From Pseudoalteromonas arctica A 37-1-2 (GTDB taxonomy: Bacteria > Pseudomonadota > Gammaproteobacteria > Enterobacterales > Alteromonadaceae), in contig NZ_CP011025.1 of the NCBI RefSeq assembly GCF_000238395.3, forward strand, positions 1,984,001 to 2,048,000: DNA of 64,000 bases, in the 5' to 3' direction. The notes beneath the pieces were generated by a model that saw only the letters and a list, made by a program, of their open reading frames with translations, did no database searches and had not been told where the DNA came from. Positions 52,270 to 61,814 of this stretch are shown here, in pieces. Position 1 is the stretch's first letter. The number at the start of each line of letters is the position of its first letter. Made by a program: the position numbers and the translations under genes.

Positions 52270-53128
52270 TACTCTTTGTTTAGCGAAGCGTAAGCCTAAA
52301 TGGCTTACGCTTCGCTTTATAGAGCTCATTTCCACCGAATCTGTTTTTTATAGCCCTGCACATAACTTAAAAGGCTCAAGTGCTTTAATTGTTATTTATA
52401 AAAATGGGTTAACTTCAAAAACAATGCAATATATTGCATCACAATCAACTTACCCTGCTACCGTATTTTTAAATCAAAATGAGATAACTAAACGCCATTG
52501 TAAAATTCGCTGGTTTAATCAAACGAGTGAAATTAAACGCTGTGGACATGGTACTTTAGCAGCCGCTAATTTTTTAATAGACCATTTTGGTTATTGTCCT
52601 GAAGTATTTACTTCAATGAGTAATGAGCGCTTTACTATAAGAGTAAAAAAACAACGCGCTCAACTGTTACTAAAAAGCATAGAGCCTAAAAAAAGCGAGT
52701 TAGCTGAAGGTGAGTTAAAAAGTGTGTTTTCAGTAGCAATAAAAGCAGCCTACACTACCGCTGATAAAAACGGTTATACGGTTGTATTATTTAATAAAGA
52801 ATTTATTAAAGAATTCGATAAATCAGTTAAAAAAGACGATTTAAAAAGCGTACACGTTGATTTTAAAGCTTTGTGTGCACTCCACAAAAATGCAGTAATT
52901 GCCCTTAGTATAAAAAATAAAGACAAAAAAAATGCCATAGCGCATTTTAGATACTTTGCACCCCAGTTTGGTGTAAATGAAGACAGTGCTACAGGCTCTG
53001 CGGTATCTGTTATTGCCCCCCTGCTATTTAGACTACACGGTTTAAATAAAGCTATGCTTGTACAGCAGTCAAATAGTGGCGCATTGCTAAACTATGAGTT
53101 TAACAATGCTAAAGTTGTCATTTACTAA
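52253..53128 (+). CDS. PhzF family protein with altered active site, start uncertain
   Basis: The protein resembles PhzF-type isomerases. FNQTSEIKRCGHGTLAAANF matches the CGHATLAA motif and EDSATGSAVSVIAPLL the EDPATGSA motif. The catalytic Glu, usually in LSETAFV, is absent: the aligned stretch reads QSTYPATVFL. Family similarity begins near 52316, inside or just after the asnB hairpin. The only in-frame ATG nearby (52253) overlaps asnB by 17 bp without a ribosome-binding site; the alternatives are rare ATA (52319) or ATT (52328) codons. It may be a diverged binding protein or the start of decay. Confidence 0.6.
   Translation: MQAKVNTLCLAKRKPKWLTLRFIELISTESVFYSPAHNLKGSSALIVIYKNGLTSKTMQYIASQSTYPATVFLNQNEITKRHCKIRWFNQTSEIKRCGHGTLAAANFLIDHFGYCPEVFTSMSNERFTIRVKKQRAQLLLKSIEPKKSELAEGELKSVFSVAIKAAYTTADKNGYTVVLFNKEFIKEFDKSVKKDDLKSVHVDFKALCALHKNAVIALSIKNKDKKNAIAHFRYFAPQFGVNEDSATGSAVSVIAPLLFRLHGLNKAMLVQQSNSGALLNYEFNNAKVVIY
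52282..52318 (+). terminator. Hairpin terminator after asnB
   Basis: AGCGAAGCGTAAGCC and its exact complement form a 15-bp stem with loop TAAAT, followed by a short TTTAT. It lies inside the upstream end of the next open reading frame, which complicates that gene's start. Confidence 0.7.
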
Positions 53129-53146
53129 ACATAACTTAAGTAATGC

Positions 53147-54121
53147 TTAAAGCGGTCTTAATAAACACAGGGCAAAATAGTTACTATCGTCTTGCCATGT
53201 TTGCTCTAACTTTAAATTAGCTTGCGCTGCAAGCTGCTTAAACGACTCAAGCGTGTACTTATGAGAGTTTTCTGTATGGATACTTTCGCCTTCTATAAAG
53301 TCTATTTGCTGATCATTTATAATCACGCTTTGAGTACGATTACTTACTAAATGCATTTCGATACGGCTATGTTGCTCGTTAAAGCGTGACTCGTGGCTAA
53401 AGTTATCTATATTAAATGTGCCGTTTAGCTCGTTATTAATACGTTGTAGTAAATTTTTATTAAAAGCAGCGGTAACTCCCGCTTTATCGTTATATGCATC
53501 AAGTAACACTTGGCGCTCTTTTACTAAATCAACCCCAATTAATACATAACCATTTACACCGCATAAGCGATGGAAATTATTCATAATTTCTATGGCTTTA
53601 ACTGGGGCAAAATTACCAAGAGTAGAGCCCGGAAAGTACACCAAATTAGTTTGACTGTCTAAAGCGGTGTCTTTGGTTAGCTGTTTGACCATTTGGCTAT
53701 GTGTAAAGTCTCCTAATAATGGCGAAATTGCCAAATCTGGAAATAACGGCGACAAATGTGCAAGTGAATAACTGAGCATCTCCTCAGATATTTCAAACGG
53801 TACAAAGGTTTTAACGTTTGCCATATGCGCTAATAAATAGGCTACCTTTTTACCCGAGCCACAGCCGGGCTCTATAATAGAGAGGTTTTCAGGTAGCATT
53901 TGAGCAATCGACTTTGAGTGTTGCTCTAATATAGAAAGCTCAGTACGTGTAACATAATACTCTTGTAAGGTTGTTATTTGCTCAAATAATGCAGCACCTT
54001 TATCATCATAAAAATATTTACACGGAAGCGTTTTTTGTTGTTGAGTTAATCCGCTTATCACGTCGTTTAGAAATTCAGTGTCGGTTATGTTGCTTTGCTT
54101 AATCGCTGTTACTTGGCTCAT
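53147..54121 (-). CDS. egtD: L-histidine N-alpha-methyltransferase EgtD
   Basis: EgtD trimethylates histidine to hercynine with AdoMet, the first step of ergothioneine synthesis. The 324-residue protein has the EgtD-type N-terminus LNDVISGLTQQQKTLPCKYF and DDKGAALFEQITTLQEYYVT, then the AdoMet loop IIEPGCGSGKKVAYLL, and YFPGSTLGNFAPVKAIEIM. Its ATG overlaps the egtB stop by 4 bp (ATGA). The pair forms a two-gene operon with egtB first. Confidence 0.93.
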   Translation of the reverse strand: MSQVTAIKQSNITDTEFLNDVISGLTQQQKTLPCKYFYDDKGAALFEQITTLQEYYVTRTELSILEQHSKSIAQMLPENLSIIEPGCGSGKKVAYLLAHMANVKTFVPFEISEEMLSYSLAHLSPLFPDLAISPLLGDFTHSQMVKQLTKDTALDSQTNLVYFPGSTLGNFAPVKAIEIMNNFHRLCGVNGYVLIGVDLVKERQVLLDAYNDKAGVTAAFNKNLLQRINNELNGTFNIDNFSHESRFNEQHSRIEMHLVSNRTQSVIINDQQIDFIEGESIHTENSHKYTLESFKQLAAQANLKLEQTWQDDSNYFALCLLRPL

Positions 54122-55389
54122 ACTATATCCTTAGCTAGTCTTATCCCGCTGCACATCCACGCTTGATGCGGGTAATAAAAATTACGGTATGTTTGTCGTA
54201 AATGGTTTTGAGGGGTAAACACACACCCACCACGTAACACCATTTGGTTATTCATAAATTTACCATTGTATTCCCCTGCTATTCCTTCAATAGGCTTAAA
54301 ACCGGGGTATGGTAAATATGCACTGTTCGTCCATTGCCAACACGAATCAGTTAACTGATTTATTTCAGTATCACTCTTTGCTTGCTGAGGTGTTAGGTAG
54401 TGATTATTAATCTCTGTTGAAGGTGTATTTTTAGCTGCATATTCCCATTCGAACTCTGTAGGCAAGCGAGCCTTTACAAAATTAGCATAGGCACTGGCCT
54501 CAAAATAACTAACATGACAGATCGGGGCATTTAAATTGAGAGGCTCTAATCCATAGTGTGTAAACTCAAACCACTCGTTATCTATACAATGCCAATATAA
54601 TGGTTGCGTTAGAGCGTTGTTTTGTATATTTGCCCAACCGTCACTTAACCAATACTGTGGATTTCTGTATCCACCTGCATTTATAAAGTCTAAATATTCA
54701 CCATTGGTGACCAACCTATTAGCAAAGTTAAATGAATGAATTAATACTTGGTGTTTGGGGCGCTCGTTATCATATGCAAATTCATCGTCGGCATTTGTAC
54801 CTATATTAATAATGCCTTGCTCAAAATTTATAAAATTGAGAGGCTTAATATCTGCTGATTTGTTTTGGCTGTTTAAAGGCGATGTTTTATATTGCGGAAA
54901 TAACGGATTTACTGAAAAGTTATATTTGATGTCCATAAGCATTAGTTCTTGATGCTGTTGCTCGTGGTGTAACCCAAGTTCAATAATATCTTTAATTTGT
55001 GGACTAACTTCAGTTTTAAGTAATTCAACCACACAGCTATCTACATGCTCTCTATAAGCTAAAACTTCATCTAAACTAGGTCTAGATAAACTACCTCGGT
55101 TTGCCCGTTTAAATTGCTCTCCAATCCCATTGTAGTAAGAATTAAAAAGCATTCTATAGTGAGAGTTAAACACAGTGTACTGTTTACAGTAAACACTAAG
55201 TAAAAACGTTTCAAAAAACCACGTGGTGTGCGCTAAATGCCATTTGCTTGGGCTGGCATCTGCCATAGCTTGTAATTGGCAATCTTCTACAGTGAGTGGT
55301 TCAATAATAGCCAGGCTTTCGCCTCTAACGCTGTAAAAGCGTTTAACAAGTTCGTTTTGATTGGTATTGTTTAAAGCGCATTCACGCAT
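54118..55389 (-). CDS. egtB: Ergothioneine biosynthesis sulfoxide synthase EgtB
   Basis: EgtB is an iron enzyme that joins hercynine and a thiol (cysteine or gamma-glutamyl-cysteine) with oxygen. The 423-residue protein has an N-terminal DinB-like domain with iron ligands in WHLAHTTWFFE and GLHHEQQHQELMLMD, and a C-terminal formylglycine-generating-type domain (ARLPTEFEWEYAA, MVLRGGCVFTPQNHLRQTYR). No egtC or egtE lies nearby, so the thiol donor and the lyase are unknown. Ergothioneine is an antioxidant. Start at ATG 55389. Confidence 0.92.
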   Translation of the reverse strand: MRECALNNTNQNELVKRFYSVRGESLAIIEPLTVEDCQLQAMADASPSKWHLAHTTWFFETFLLSVYCKQYTVFNSHYRMLFNSYYNGIGEQFKRANRGSLSRPSLDEVLAYREHVDSCVVELLKTEVSPQIKDIIELGLHHEQQHQELMLMDIKYNFSVNPLFPQYKTSPLNSQNKSADIKPLNFINFEQGIINIGTNADDEFAYDNERPKHQVLIHSFNFANRLVTNGEYLDFINAGGYRNPQYWLSDGWANIQNNALTQPLYWHCIDNEWFEFTHYGLEPLNLNAPICHVSYFEASAYANFVKARLPTEFEWEYAAKNTPSTEINNHYLTPQQAKSDTEINQLTDSCWQWTNSAYLPYPGFKPIEGIAGEYNGKFMNNQMVLRGGCVFTPQNHLRQTYRNFYYPHQAWMCSGIRLAKDIV

Positions 55390-56016
55390 AATAGTATTAA
55401 TCCTTTGCCTATCTATTTATAAAATATAGCTTAGTGTTGTGTTAAATCATATTCATATTACAACTTGATTAAAGATGCTTATCAGCTTATAAATTTATAC
55501 TAGCCCTGAAGGGAAATTTGCTCTTTACTGCTCAGCTTTTAATTATTCTCACGTGTATGTAAGCATGTAGAATAACGCAGATTTGAAACAGCACCGTTAG
55601 GTTACAAACTTAGGATCGATTAAATCGCTCCTAAATAGAACAAATTTCAATCCTAAAAGGTCAACAAGCCCTAGTATTTAAGCATTAATTAAGTTGCTTA
55701 AAAGTGATCTTTTTTTACTTAACTAAGTAAATTAATACTTTTAATAGCAAACTAAATTTTAACGTTCACTGAATTTACAATTTTAGGGCTTTTTAAATAA
55801 AAGAATCATGAATTTGGCTATATAAACAGCGTTTTAAATGCAAATTCATTTACATTTAATATTTAACTCATACACTACTAGCTGTATGATCACTCTTCAA
55901 ATTAGTTAGTCTTCAAATAATTATGGTATTACATTTACTTAATATTTAAAGGCTAATGTAATTCGATATGACGCCGAATTTATTTTGGCTTGTTAGGACA
56001 ACTAAAGAGGTATTGC
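55390..56016. other. Gene-free region upstream of the BCCT transporter gene
   Basis: About 630 bp of AT-rich sequence separate divergent egtB and the BCCT gene. It must hold both promoters and a long 5' leader of the transporter is possible. I see no repeat, clear operator or ORF of note. Confidence 0.3.
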
Positions 56017-57597
56017 ATGAAGGAAAATCATGACAAATATAGTATTGACAGTACAGACTACACTGTAGGTCAAGACAACGTACAAAAATGGGGGCTTGAT
56101 ATACATAACTCTGTTTTCGGCATAAGTGCCGGACTGATTGTCATTTTTTTAATCGCCATTCTTGTTACCGATCCACAAACGGCTAAATCTGCTCTTGATG
56201 GTATAAAAACAGATATTATCAATAACTTTGACGCCTTATTTATGTGGGCTGCTAATTTTTTCGTTGTTTTTTGTTTAGCGCTTATTGTTTCACCTTACGG
56301 TAACATTCGTTTAGGTGGTGATGATGCTAAACCGACTCATTCACGTATCTCATGGTTAGCTATGTTATTTGCTGCGGGAATGGGTATTGGCTTAATGTTT
56401 TGGGGCGTTGCTGAACCACTTGCTTATTATACAGGCTGGTTTGAAACACCACTGAATGTAACACCTAATACACCCGAGGCGGCAAAAGTAGCAATGGGTG
56501 CGACTATGTTTCACTGGGGCCTTCACCCTTGGGCTATTTATGCCGTTGTAGGGCTTTCGCTTGCATTTTTTACTTATAATAAAGGCTTGCCACTGTCTAT
56601 TCGTTCTATCTTTTATCCTATTTTAGGTGATAGAGCATGGGGCTGGCCAGGTCACCTTATCGATATTTTAGCCGTGCTTGCAACCCTGTTTGGTCTTGCT
56701 ACTTCTTTAGGACTTGGGGCACAGCAAGCTTCTGCAGGTATAGACCATGTATTTGGTACCTCAGGCGGAGTTGGTTCACAAATTTTAGTCATTATAGGTG
56801 TTTCACTTTTAGCTATTGTTTCAGTAATTCGAGGGATTGATGGCGGCGTTAAAGTACTTAGTAATGCCAATATGCTAATCGCCTTAGTTTTGCTTATCTT
56901 TGTTTTTTTAGTAGGCTTTGCTGTTTCTGTAGGTAATATCCCAACTACTGTTATGGGGTATATAGAAAATATTATTCCACTAAGTAATCCTCATGGTCGT
57001 GAAGATGAAACTTGGATGCACGGGTGGACTGTATCTTATTGGGCATGGTGGATTTCTTGGTCACCGTTCGTAGGTATGTTTATCGCGCGTGTATCACGTG
57101 GTCGTACAATTCGTGAATTCTTAATTGCGGTATTGCTTGTTCCTACTGCTGTTACTATTTTATGGATGTCTATATACGGCGGAATTGCAATTGATCAAGT
57201 AATCAACGGTGTAGGTGAACTAGGTGCTAACGGCCTAACTGAAGTACCTTTAGCTATGTTCCAAATGTTTGATGCATTACCTATGGCGAACATTTTATCA
57301 TTTGTAGCAATTATTTTAGTATTGGTTTTCTTTATTACTTCATCGGACTCTGGTTCTTTGGTAATTGATTCAATCACTGCCGGTGGCAAAATTGATGCTC
57401 CAGTACCACAGCGTATTTTTTGGGCTGTGACTCAAGGTGCAGTAGCCGCTGCATTACTTTGGATAGGCGGGACTGAAGCGATTCAAGCACTTCAAGCTGG
57501 CTCTGTATCAGCAGGATTACCTTTCACTATTGTATTGTTATTTATGTGTTTAAGCTTAGTTTTAGGTTTACGAACTGAGCCTCGCTCAATTAAATAA
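56017..57597 (+). CDS. BCCT family transporter (betaine/choline/carnitine type)
   Basis: The ATG at 56017 is preceded by AAAGAGG; the longer frame from 55990 begins with TTG and adds nine residues. The 526-residue protein has about 12 membrane helices. Family motifs are AAGMGIGLMFWGVAEPLAYY, FHWGLHPWAIYAVVGL, and the aromatic substrate box WTVSYWAWWISWSPFVGMF followed by ARVSRGRTIREF. BCCT carriers import quaternary-ammonium compatible solutes with Na+ or H+. A likely osmotic role; the substrate is not determined. Confidence 0.92.
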   Translation: MKENHDKYSIDSTDYTVGQDNVQKWGLDIHNSVFGISAGLIVIFLIAILVTDPQTAKSALDGIKTDIINNFDALFMWAANFFVVFCLALIVSPYGNIRLGGDDAKPTHSRISWLAMLFAAGMGIGLMFWGVAEPLAYYTGWFETPLNVTPNTPEAAKVAMGATMFHWGLHPWAIYAVVGLSLAFFTYNKGLPLSIRSIFYPILGDRAWGWPGHLIDILAVLATLFGLATSLGLGAQQASAGIDHVFGTSGGVGSQILVIIGVSLLAIVSVIRGIDGGVKVLSNANMLIALVLLIFVFLVGFAVSVGNIPTTVMGYIENIIPLSNPHGREDETWMHGWTVSYWAWWISWSPFVGMFIARVSRGRTIREFLIAVLLVPTAVTILWMSIYGGIAIDQVINGVGELGANGLTEVPLAMFQMFDALPMANILSFVAIILVLVFFITSSDSGSLVIDSITAGGKIDAPVPQRIFWAVTQGAVAAALLWIGGTEAIQALQAGSVSAGLPFTIVLLFMCLSLVLGLRTEPRSIK

Positions 57598-57630
57598 TAC
57601 TTTGAGTAAGTAACACTTTTACTTAGTAAC

Positions 57631-57662
57631 AAAAGCGCCGCAATTTTTGCGGCGTTTTTTTG
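57631..57662 (+). terminator. Terminator after the BCCT gene
   Basis: CGCCGCAA and TTGCGGCG form the stem, followed by seven T. Confidence 0.9.
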
Positions 57663-57679
57663 TTTAACTATTTAAAATC

Positions 57680-57842
57680 ATACCAATTCGCTTAATAAAG
57701 TGATCTATTTTGTGGCAGGAAAATCGTGTCGATAGTAAGGCAAAAATTTCGTTATTTAGTTATTCTAAATGAGAAATTTTTAACGCAGCTAGCGTCAGGT
57801 TTAACTCTAAAAACGATTAAAGTATCATTGCGTATTGGTATT
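57680..57842 (+). repeat. Dispersed 160-bp repeat, copy 3
   Basis: Ends are ATACCAATTCGC and GCGTATTGGTAT, which are inverted repeats. It matches the copy at 13151 in the same orientation. Its right end reaches the stop codon of the exonuclease gene. Confidence 0.75.
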
Positions 57843-58551
57843 ATACCCACAACTCTGAAATTGGAGTATCTACACGGTAATGATGACTCAGTTGCGCTTG
57901 TAGAAGCTCGGCTGTAGCAAGCGCATCCGTTAAAGCATTATGGTTATTATATGGAGGTAATGAGTAACGCTCGCGGCAATCTGTTAATCTGAGCGATCCT
58001 AGTTTTGTGTTAAACAATCGACCTAATACTCCCTGCCTTGCTTTTAGTGCTCTTTTTTCTAGCTCCATTGTATCAACAAGTGCAAACTCAATACCTTCTT
58101 TAAGCCTAAGTAATAACGCATTATTTAAAAAATGGCGCTCTATTGCGGCGTAATGCACTACGACAACCTTACCACTTAGCGCTTCGAGTAAAGGTTCAAT
58201 GATTCGATTAAAATCAGGAGCGTCGTCTACCTCAGAGTGCGTTATTCCATGAATTAAAATAGATTCTTCATGTAAGTTACGTCTTGGTTGAACAACCCAA
58301 TGTCGACTGTGCTTACAATAAATACGCCTTAAATTAAAGGGTACTAACCCAACACTCACTATATCATCGTCTTGGCTATTTAAACCTGTAGTTTCAAAGT
58401 CCATTGCTACAAAAGGCACATCTTCTACAGCGGCTTTATCTTGGTTATAAGCACCTGCATAAAAGTGTTTTAGAAGTTTATTTTCGGTGTTGTTGGCAAG
58501 CTCGTTGTATCTAGTTTGCCAATCAACTGCTTTGTAATTACGCGGATTCAT
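57841..58551 (-). CDS. DEDDh 3'-5' exonuclease (DnaQ-like)
   Basis: The 236-residue protein has the exonuclease fold of DNA polymerase III epsilon: motif I VAMDFETTGLNSQDDDIVSV with the acidic DFE pair, motif II VVVHYAAIERHFLN, and motif III YNNHNALTDALATAELL with His and Asp. About 45 N-terminal residues precede motif I. It starts 3 bp after the CBS/DUF294 gene, an arrangement common in marine gammaproteobacteria, so the two are one operon. Target nucleic acid is not known. Confidence 0.88.
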   Translation of the reverse strand: MNPRNYKAVDWQTRYNELANNTENKLLKHFYAGAYNQDKAAVEDVPFVAMDFETTGLNSQDDDIVSVGLVPFNLRRIYCKHSRHWVVQPRRNLHEESILIHGITHSEVDDAPDFNRIIEPLLEALSGKVVVVHYAAIERHFLNNALLLRLKEGIEFALVDTMELEKRALKARQGVLGRLFNTKLGSLRLTDCRERYSLPPYNNHNALTDALATAELLQAQLSHHYRVDTPISELWV

Positions 58552-58554
58552 AGG

Positions 58555-60450
58555 CTACTTCACACCAGAATTTGCTGTGTAGCTAAATTTTAAATAGCTT
58601 TGTGCTTTTTCTAAAATAGCGAATGCCTCTTTCAAGTTTCGCTGTTCAAAAGGAGACAGTAAATGTGGGTCTAAGTCGTTATCAGGCTCTTCGCCCTTCT
58701 CTATTTGCCACGCTTGATGGCGAATTCGCATCATGGCAATATACTCAAGTGAATCACGTAAATCTTGCGCTTTACCCTGCGGTAATAGCTTAGCTTCAAT
58801 AATATCTTCTAATCGCTCAAACGAGTTTTGTTTACGCGAACCAATAGCTAATGCGTGTACACGTATAACATCAGAAAGTGGTGCAGTACCTCTTCGTTTT
58901 AAGTTCATTGAACGCTTATGTTGGCCGTTATGCTCCATAACAAAGCCTTTAAAAAAGCCAAGAGGTGGTGTCCTATTTCGAGCATTTGCCGCCATATTTG
59001 CTAGAAATATACGATTCACTTTACTTTGTTTCGCTATAAATATTTTAAGCTCGTCGGCCCACTTGGTTTTGCCCCACACACCGTCTAAATCAAAAAATAT
59101 AGAACTATTAAGCAGTGCTTGTGGTTTTGGCTGGGCTATCCAATCAGCAAATTGATCGAACCACTCTGAGCGAGTTTTACGCCATTTTTTAAACGACGCC
59201 ATTATTTCGCCATCACAATAAGTGTAACCACACTGCGCTAAGCCATCACACACAAAATCGGCAATATTTTGAAAGTACGCGTTATGTTTTTCATCATCGT
59301 AACTGTCATCTAAAATTAGTGCGTTATCTTGATCAGTTACAATAAGTTGCTCGTCGCGAGCCATGGAGCCCAGTGCAATAAAACAATAAGGAACGGGAGG
59401 TGGACCAAACTTTTCCTCAGCTAATACCAGTAATCTTTGTTTAAATGTACGTCCGATAACGGCCATGGCAGTACCAATCATGTGTGAATTTGCATCTTCG
59501 TTAACCATACGGACAAATACATTGGGTAATTGGCGTGCATAATGCGCTAAATCCTCAATTGTTTGTTGAGCAAGTATGCCGCGTACAAGTAATAAGCTGC
59601 TTTGCGATTCGTAACGTAAAATATCAGAGAGGGAGATAACTCCTATAGGACGTCTTTTTTGTACTACGGGTAAATGATGGAGATTATCTCTGAGCATGGC
59701 CAGTACCGCTTCAAAAATATAGTCATTAGCATCTAAAAGCACTAAGTTAGTAGACATAATCTCTTTTGCTTGTGTGTTAAAATCAAGCCCTTTAGCCACT
59801 ACTTTTGAGCGTAAATCCCTATCGGTTATTATGCCAACGACTTGTCCATCATCTTCCTCAGGATCGTCGTTTATTGGTTTATTTACATCGGTTACCAAAA
59901 CTGACGATACCGCCTCTTCGGTCATTAATTTAGCGATATCTTGTATTGTAGATGTTGCATCTACGGTGACTACATCTCTGTGAATTAATGATTTTACTTT
60001 AGCTGTTGTAAGGTCATTGCCATCAGCTTGTTCAACAATAGCTTGATGTAAACGCACGTTACCATCTGTTTCAAAGTAATCAGCAAACGCATCAAACTCA
60101 TCACAGTAACGATTAAATAGCTCAACATTTATACAATAAACTAACGTGTCTTCAAGAGCAGTTGCAGGAAAACGCACTTTACGGTTCATCAATAAACCCA
60201 TTTGACCAAATATTCCTGCAATGGCCAAACGATTGTATAGCTCACCATTTCGGCGATACATTTCTACAGAACCACTTCTAATCACATACAAATCAGATAT
60301 GTCTTGTCCAAAACTTAAAATGTCTGTTTTTGCTCTAAAATAAGCAACTTCTACTTGTTGAGCTAGCTCATTAAGCGCTTTTTGAGGTAAGTCATCAAAA
60401 GGAGGATGTTGTGCTAAAAATTGTGCGATTTCAACTTGTTCGGCTTGCAT
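58555..60450 (-). CDS. Cyclic-nucleotide-binding, CBS and DUF294 nucleotidyltransferase-like protein
   Basis: The 631-residue protein has a cNMP-binding-like domain at about 1-125 (VEVAYFRAKTDILSFGQDIS, YVIRSGSVEMYRRNGE), a CBS pair at about 155-285 (TIQDIAKLMTEEAVSSVLVT, LHHLPVVQKRRPIGVISLSD), then the DUF294 nucleotidyltransferase-like core with IALGSMARDEQLIVTDQDNA and a helical C-terminal domain. This is the layout of GlnD-like putative signalling proteins. Its partner downstream is the DnaQ-like exonuclease. The substrate and ligand are unknown. Confidence 0.9.
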   Translation of the reverse strand: MQAEQVEIAQFLAQHPPFDDLPQKALNELAQQVEVAYFRAKTDILSFGQDISDLYVIRSGSVEMYRRNGELYNRLAIAGIFGQMGLLMNRKVRFPATALEDTLVYCINVELFNRYCDEFDAFADYFETDGNVRLHQAIVEQADGNDLTTAKVKSLIHRDVVTVDATSTIQDIAKLMTEEAVSSVLVTDVNKPINDDPEEDDGQVVGIITDRDLRSKVVAKGLDFNTQAKEIMSTNLVLLDANDYIFEAVLAMLRDNLHHLPVVQKRRPIGVISLSDILRYESQSSLLLVRGILAQQTIEDLAHYARQLPNVFVRMVNEDANSHMIGTAMAVIGRTFKQRLLVLAEEKFGPPPVPYCFIALGSMARDEQLIVTDQDNALILDDSYDDEKHNAYFQNIADFVCDGLAQCGYTYCDGEIMASFKKWRKTRSEWFDQFADWIAQPKPQALLNSSIFFDLDGVWGKTKWADELKIFIAKQSKVNRIFLANMAANARNRTPPLGFFKGFVMEHNGQHKRSMNLKRRGTAPLSDVIRVHALAIGSRKQNSFERLEDIIEAKLLPQGKAQDLRDSLEYIAMMRIRHQAWQIEKGEEPDNDLDPHLLSPFEQRNLKEAFAILEKAQSYLKFSYTANSGVK

Positions 60451-60548
60451 AAATCCCTTCCTGTATGCGCATTAAAATGACTAAATATGTTTTGCAGATT
60501 AACACTATCATCGGAGTGTGAAAACAATTACTGCACAATTTTGGGCAC

Positions 60549-60574
60549 AAAAAAAGAGCCTAAATAGACTCTTT
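60549..60574 (-). terminator. Terminator of trhO
   Basis: AAAGAG and CTCTTT arms enclose a 10-base loop, and the minus strand continues with seven T. It is 25 bp past the trhO stop. Confidence 0.75.
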
Positions 60575-60598
60575 AAATGTAATACTTATTGTAAAAAT

Positions 60599-61606
60599 TT
60601 ATTTACCACGCTGAGCGTCTTTTTGGGCTTTTTTGGCTTCTTTACGTTGCTGTAAAACAGCTTGTGCCTCATTACCAATATGACCTTCACCACGGGCTTG
60701 CGCTAATTCTATTTGCTTTTGGCGCTCCGCAAAACGTGTCCGTTGCTCGTCTGTCACTTCTTCAATACAATGATGACAAGATACACCTTCCATGTATTCA
60801 GGCTTTAACTTTTCGTCTTCTGTAATTGGCATACGGCACGCGTGGCATTGATCATAAGAGCCCTTTTGTAAGTCGTGATCAACCGCAACGCGATTATCAA
60901 ATACAAAGCACTCGCCTTCCCACATTGTTTCTTCTTTTGGCACTTCTTCTAGATATTTTAAAATGCCGCCTTCAAGATGATAAACTTCATCAAAACCTTG
61001 CTCTTTCATGTAGGCCGTCGATTTTTCGCAGCGGATACCACCTGTACAAAACATCGCTACTTTTTTATGTTTTTCAGGGTCTAAGTTTTCTTTAGCCCAC
61101 TGTGGAAATTCGCGAAAAGTTTTAGTATTTGGATCGACGGCATTTTGAAATGTACCAATTTCAATTTCGTAATCATTACGTGTATCAATTAAAATTACTT
61201 CTGGGTCAGATATAAGTGCGTTCCACTCATTTGGCTTTACATAGCTACCCACAACTTTAAGCGGATCTACGCCTTCAACGCCCATCGTTACAATTTCTTT
61301 TTTTAGTTTTACTTTAGTGCGGTAAAACGGGCATTCATCATCGTAAGATTCTTTTGTTACGATGTTTTTTAAATTTGGTTGCTCATCAAGCCATGCTAAT
61401 AAGTTGTCTATCCCTTCACGTTTTGCAGAAACAGTTCCGTTTATACCTTCGGCAGCGAGTAGTAAAGTACCGCGTACTTCATTTGCTTCCATCACTTCAA
61501 GCAACGGCTTACGGATAGCTTCAAATTCAGGTAAACCAACAAATTTATACAGCGCACATACTACAAAGTGATCGCCCGTTACATTATCTTTATGAACAAC
61601 AGTCAT
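60599..61606 (-). CDS. trhO: tRNA uridine(34) hydroxylase TrhO (YceA)
   Basis: TrhO uses oxygen to hydroxylate U34 of some tRNAs to 5-hydroxyuridine. The 335-residue protein has an N-terminal ferredoxin-like domain ([20 protein letters not shown]) and a rhodanese domain with the conserved Cys in [20 protein letters not shown]. The C-terminal region has a Cys-x2-Cys pattern ([10 protein letters not shown] and SCHHC), and a long charged tail. Start is ATG 61606; alone on its transcript. Confidence 0.92.
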   Translation of the reverse strand: MTVVHKDNVTGDHFVVCALYKFVGLPEFEAIRKPLLEVMEANEVRGTLLLAAEGINGTVSAKREGIDNLLAWLDEQPNLKNIVTKESYDDECPFYRTKVKLKKEIVTMGVEGVDPLKVVGSYVKPNEWNALISDPEVILIDTRNDYEIEIGTFQNAVDPNTKTFREFPQWAKENLDPEKHKKVAMFCTGGIRCEKSTAYMKEQGFDEVYHLEGGILKYLEEVPKEETMWEGECFVFDNRVAVDHDLQKGSYDQCHACRMPITEDEKLKPEYMEGVSCHHCIEEVTDEQRTRFAERQKQIELAQARGEGHIGNEAQAVLQQRKEAKKAQKDAQRGK

Positions 61607-61814
61607 TATATTTCCTATTTTGCCTTATTAGCCAGTATTGGCGTTTACCGAATCGTAAATCCGGCGCATATGGGGCGCGTATTTTACGCTTTTTTAGTTT
61701 AATTGCAAAAAATAGCGCTATAGATTGGTTTTTACTGTTAGCGACCTATCTGTGTAAGCTATAATGCGCTGATAAATTTATAGACTTAATTTGCTCATTT
61801 TGGAGAAACACACA

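Noticed and set aside
57726-57917. 63-codon plus-strand ORF running across the dispersed repeat into the exonuclease gene
   Set aside because: It consists of repeat sequence plus the antisense of a real gene, and the frame is not shared by the other repeat copies.
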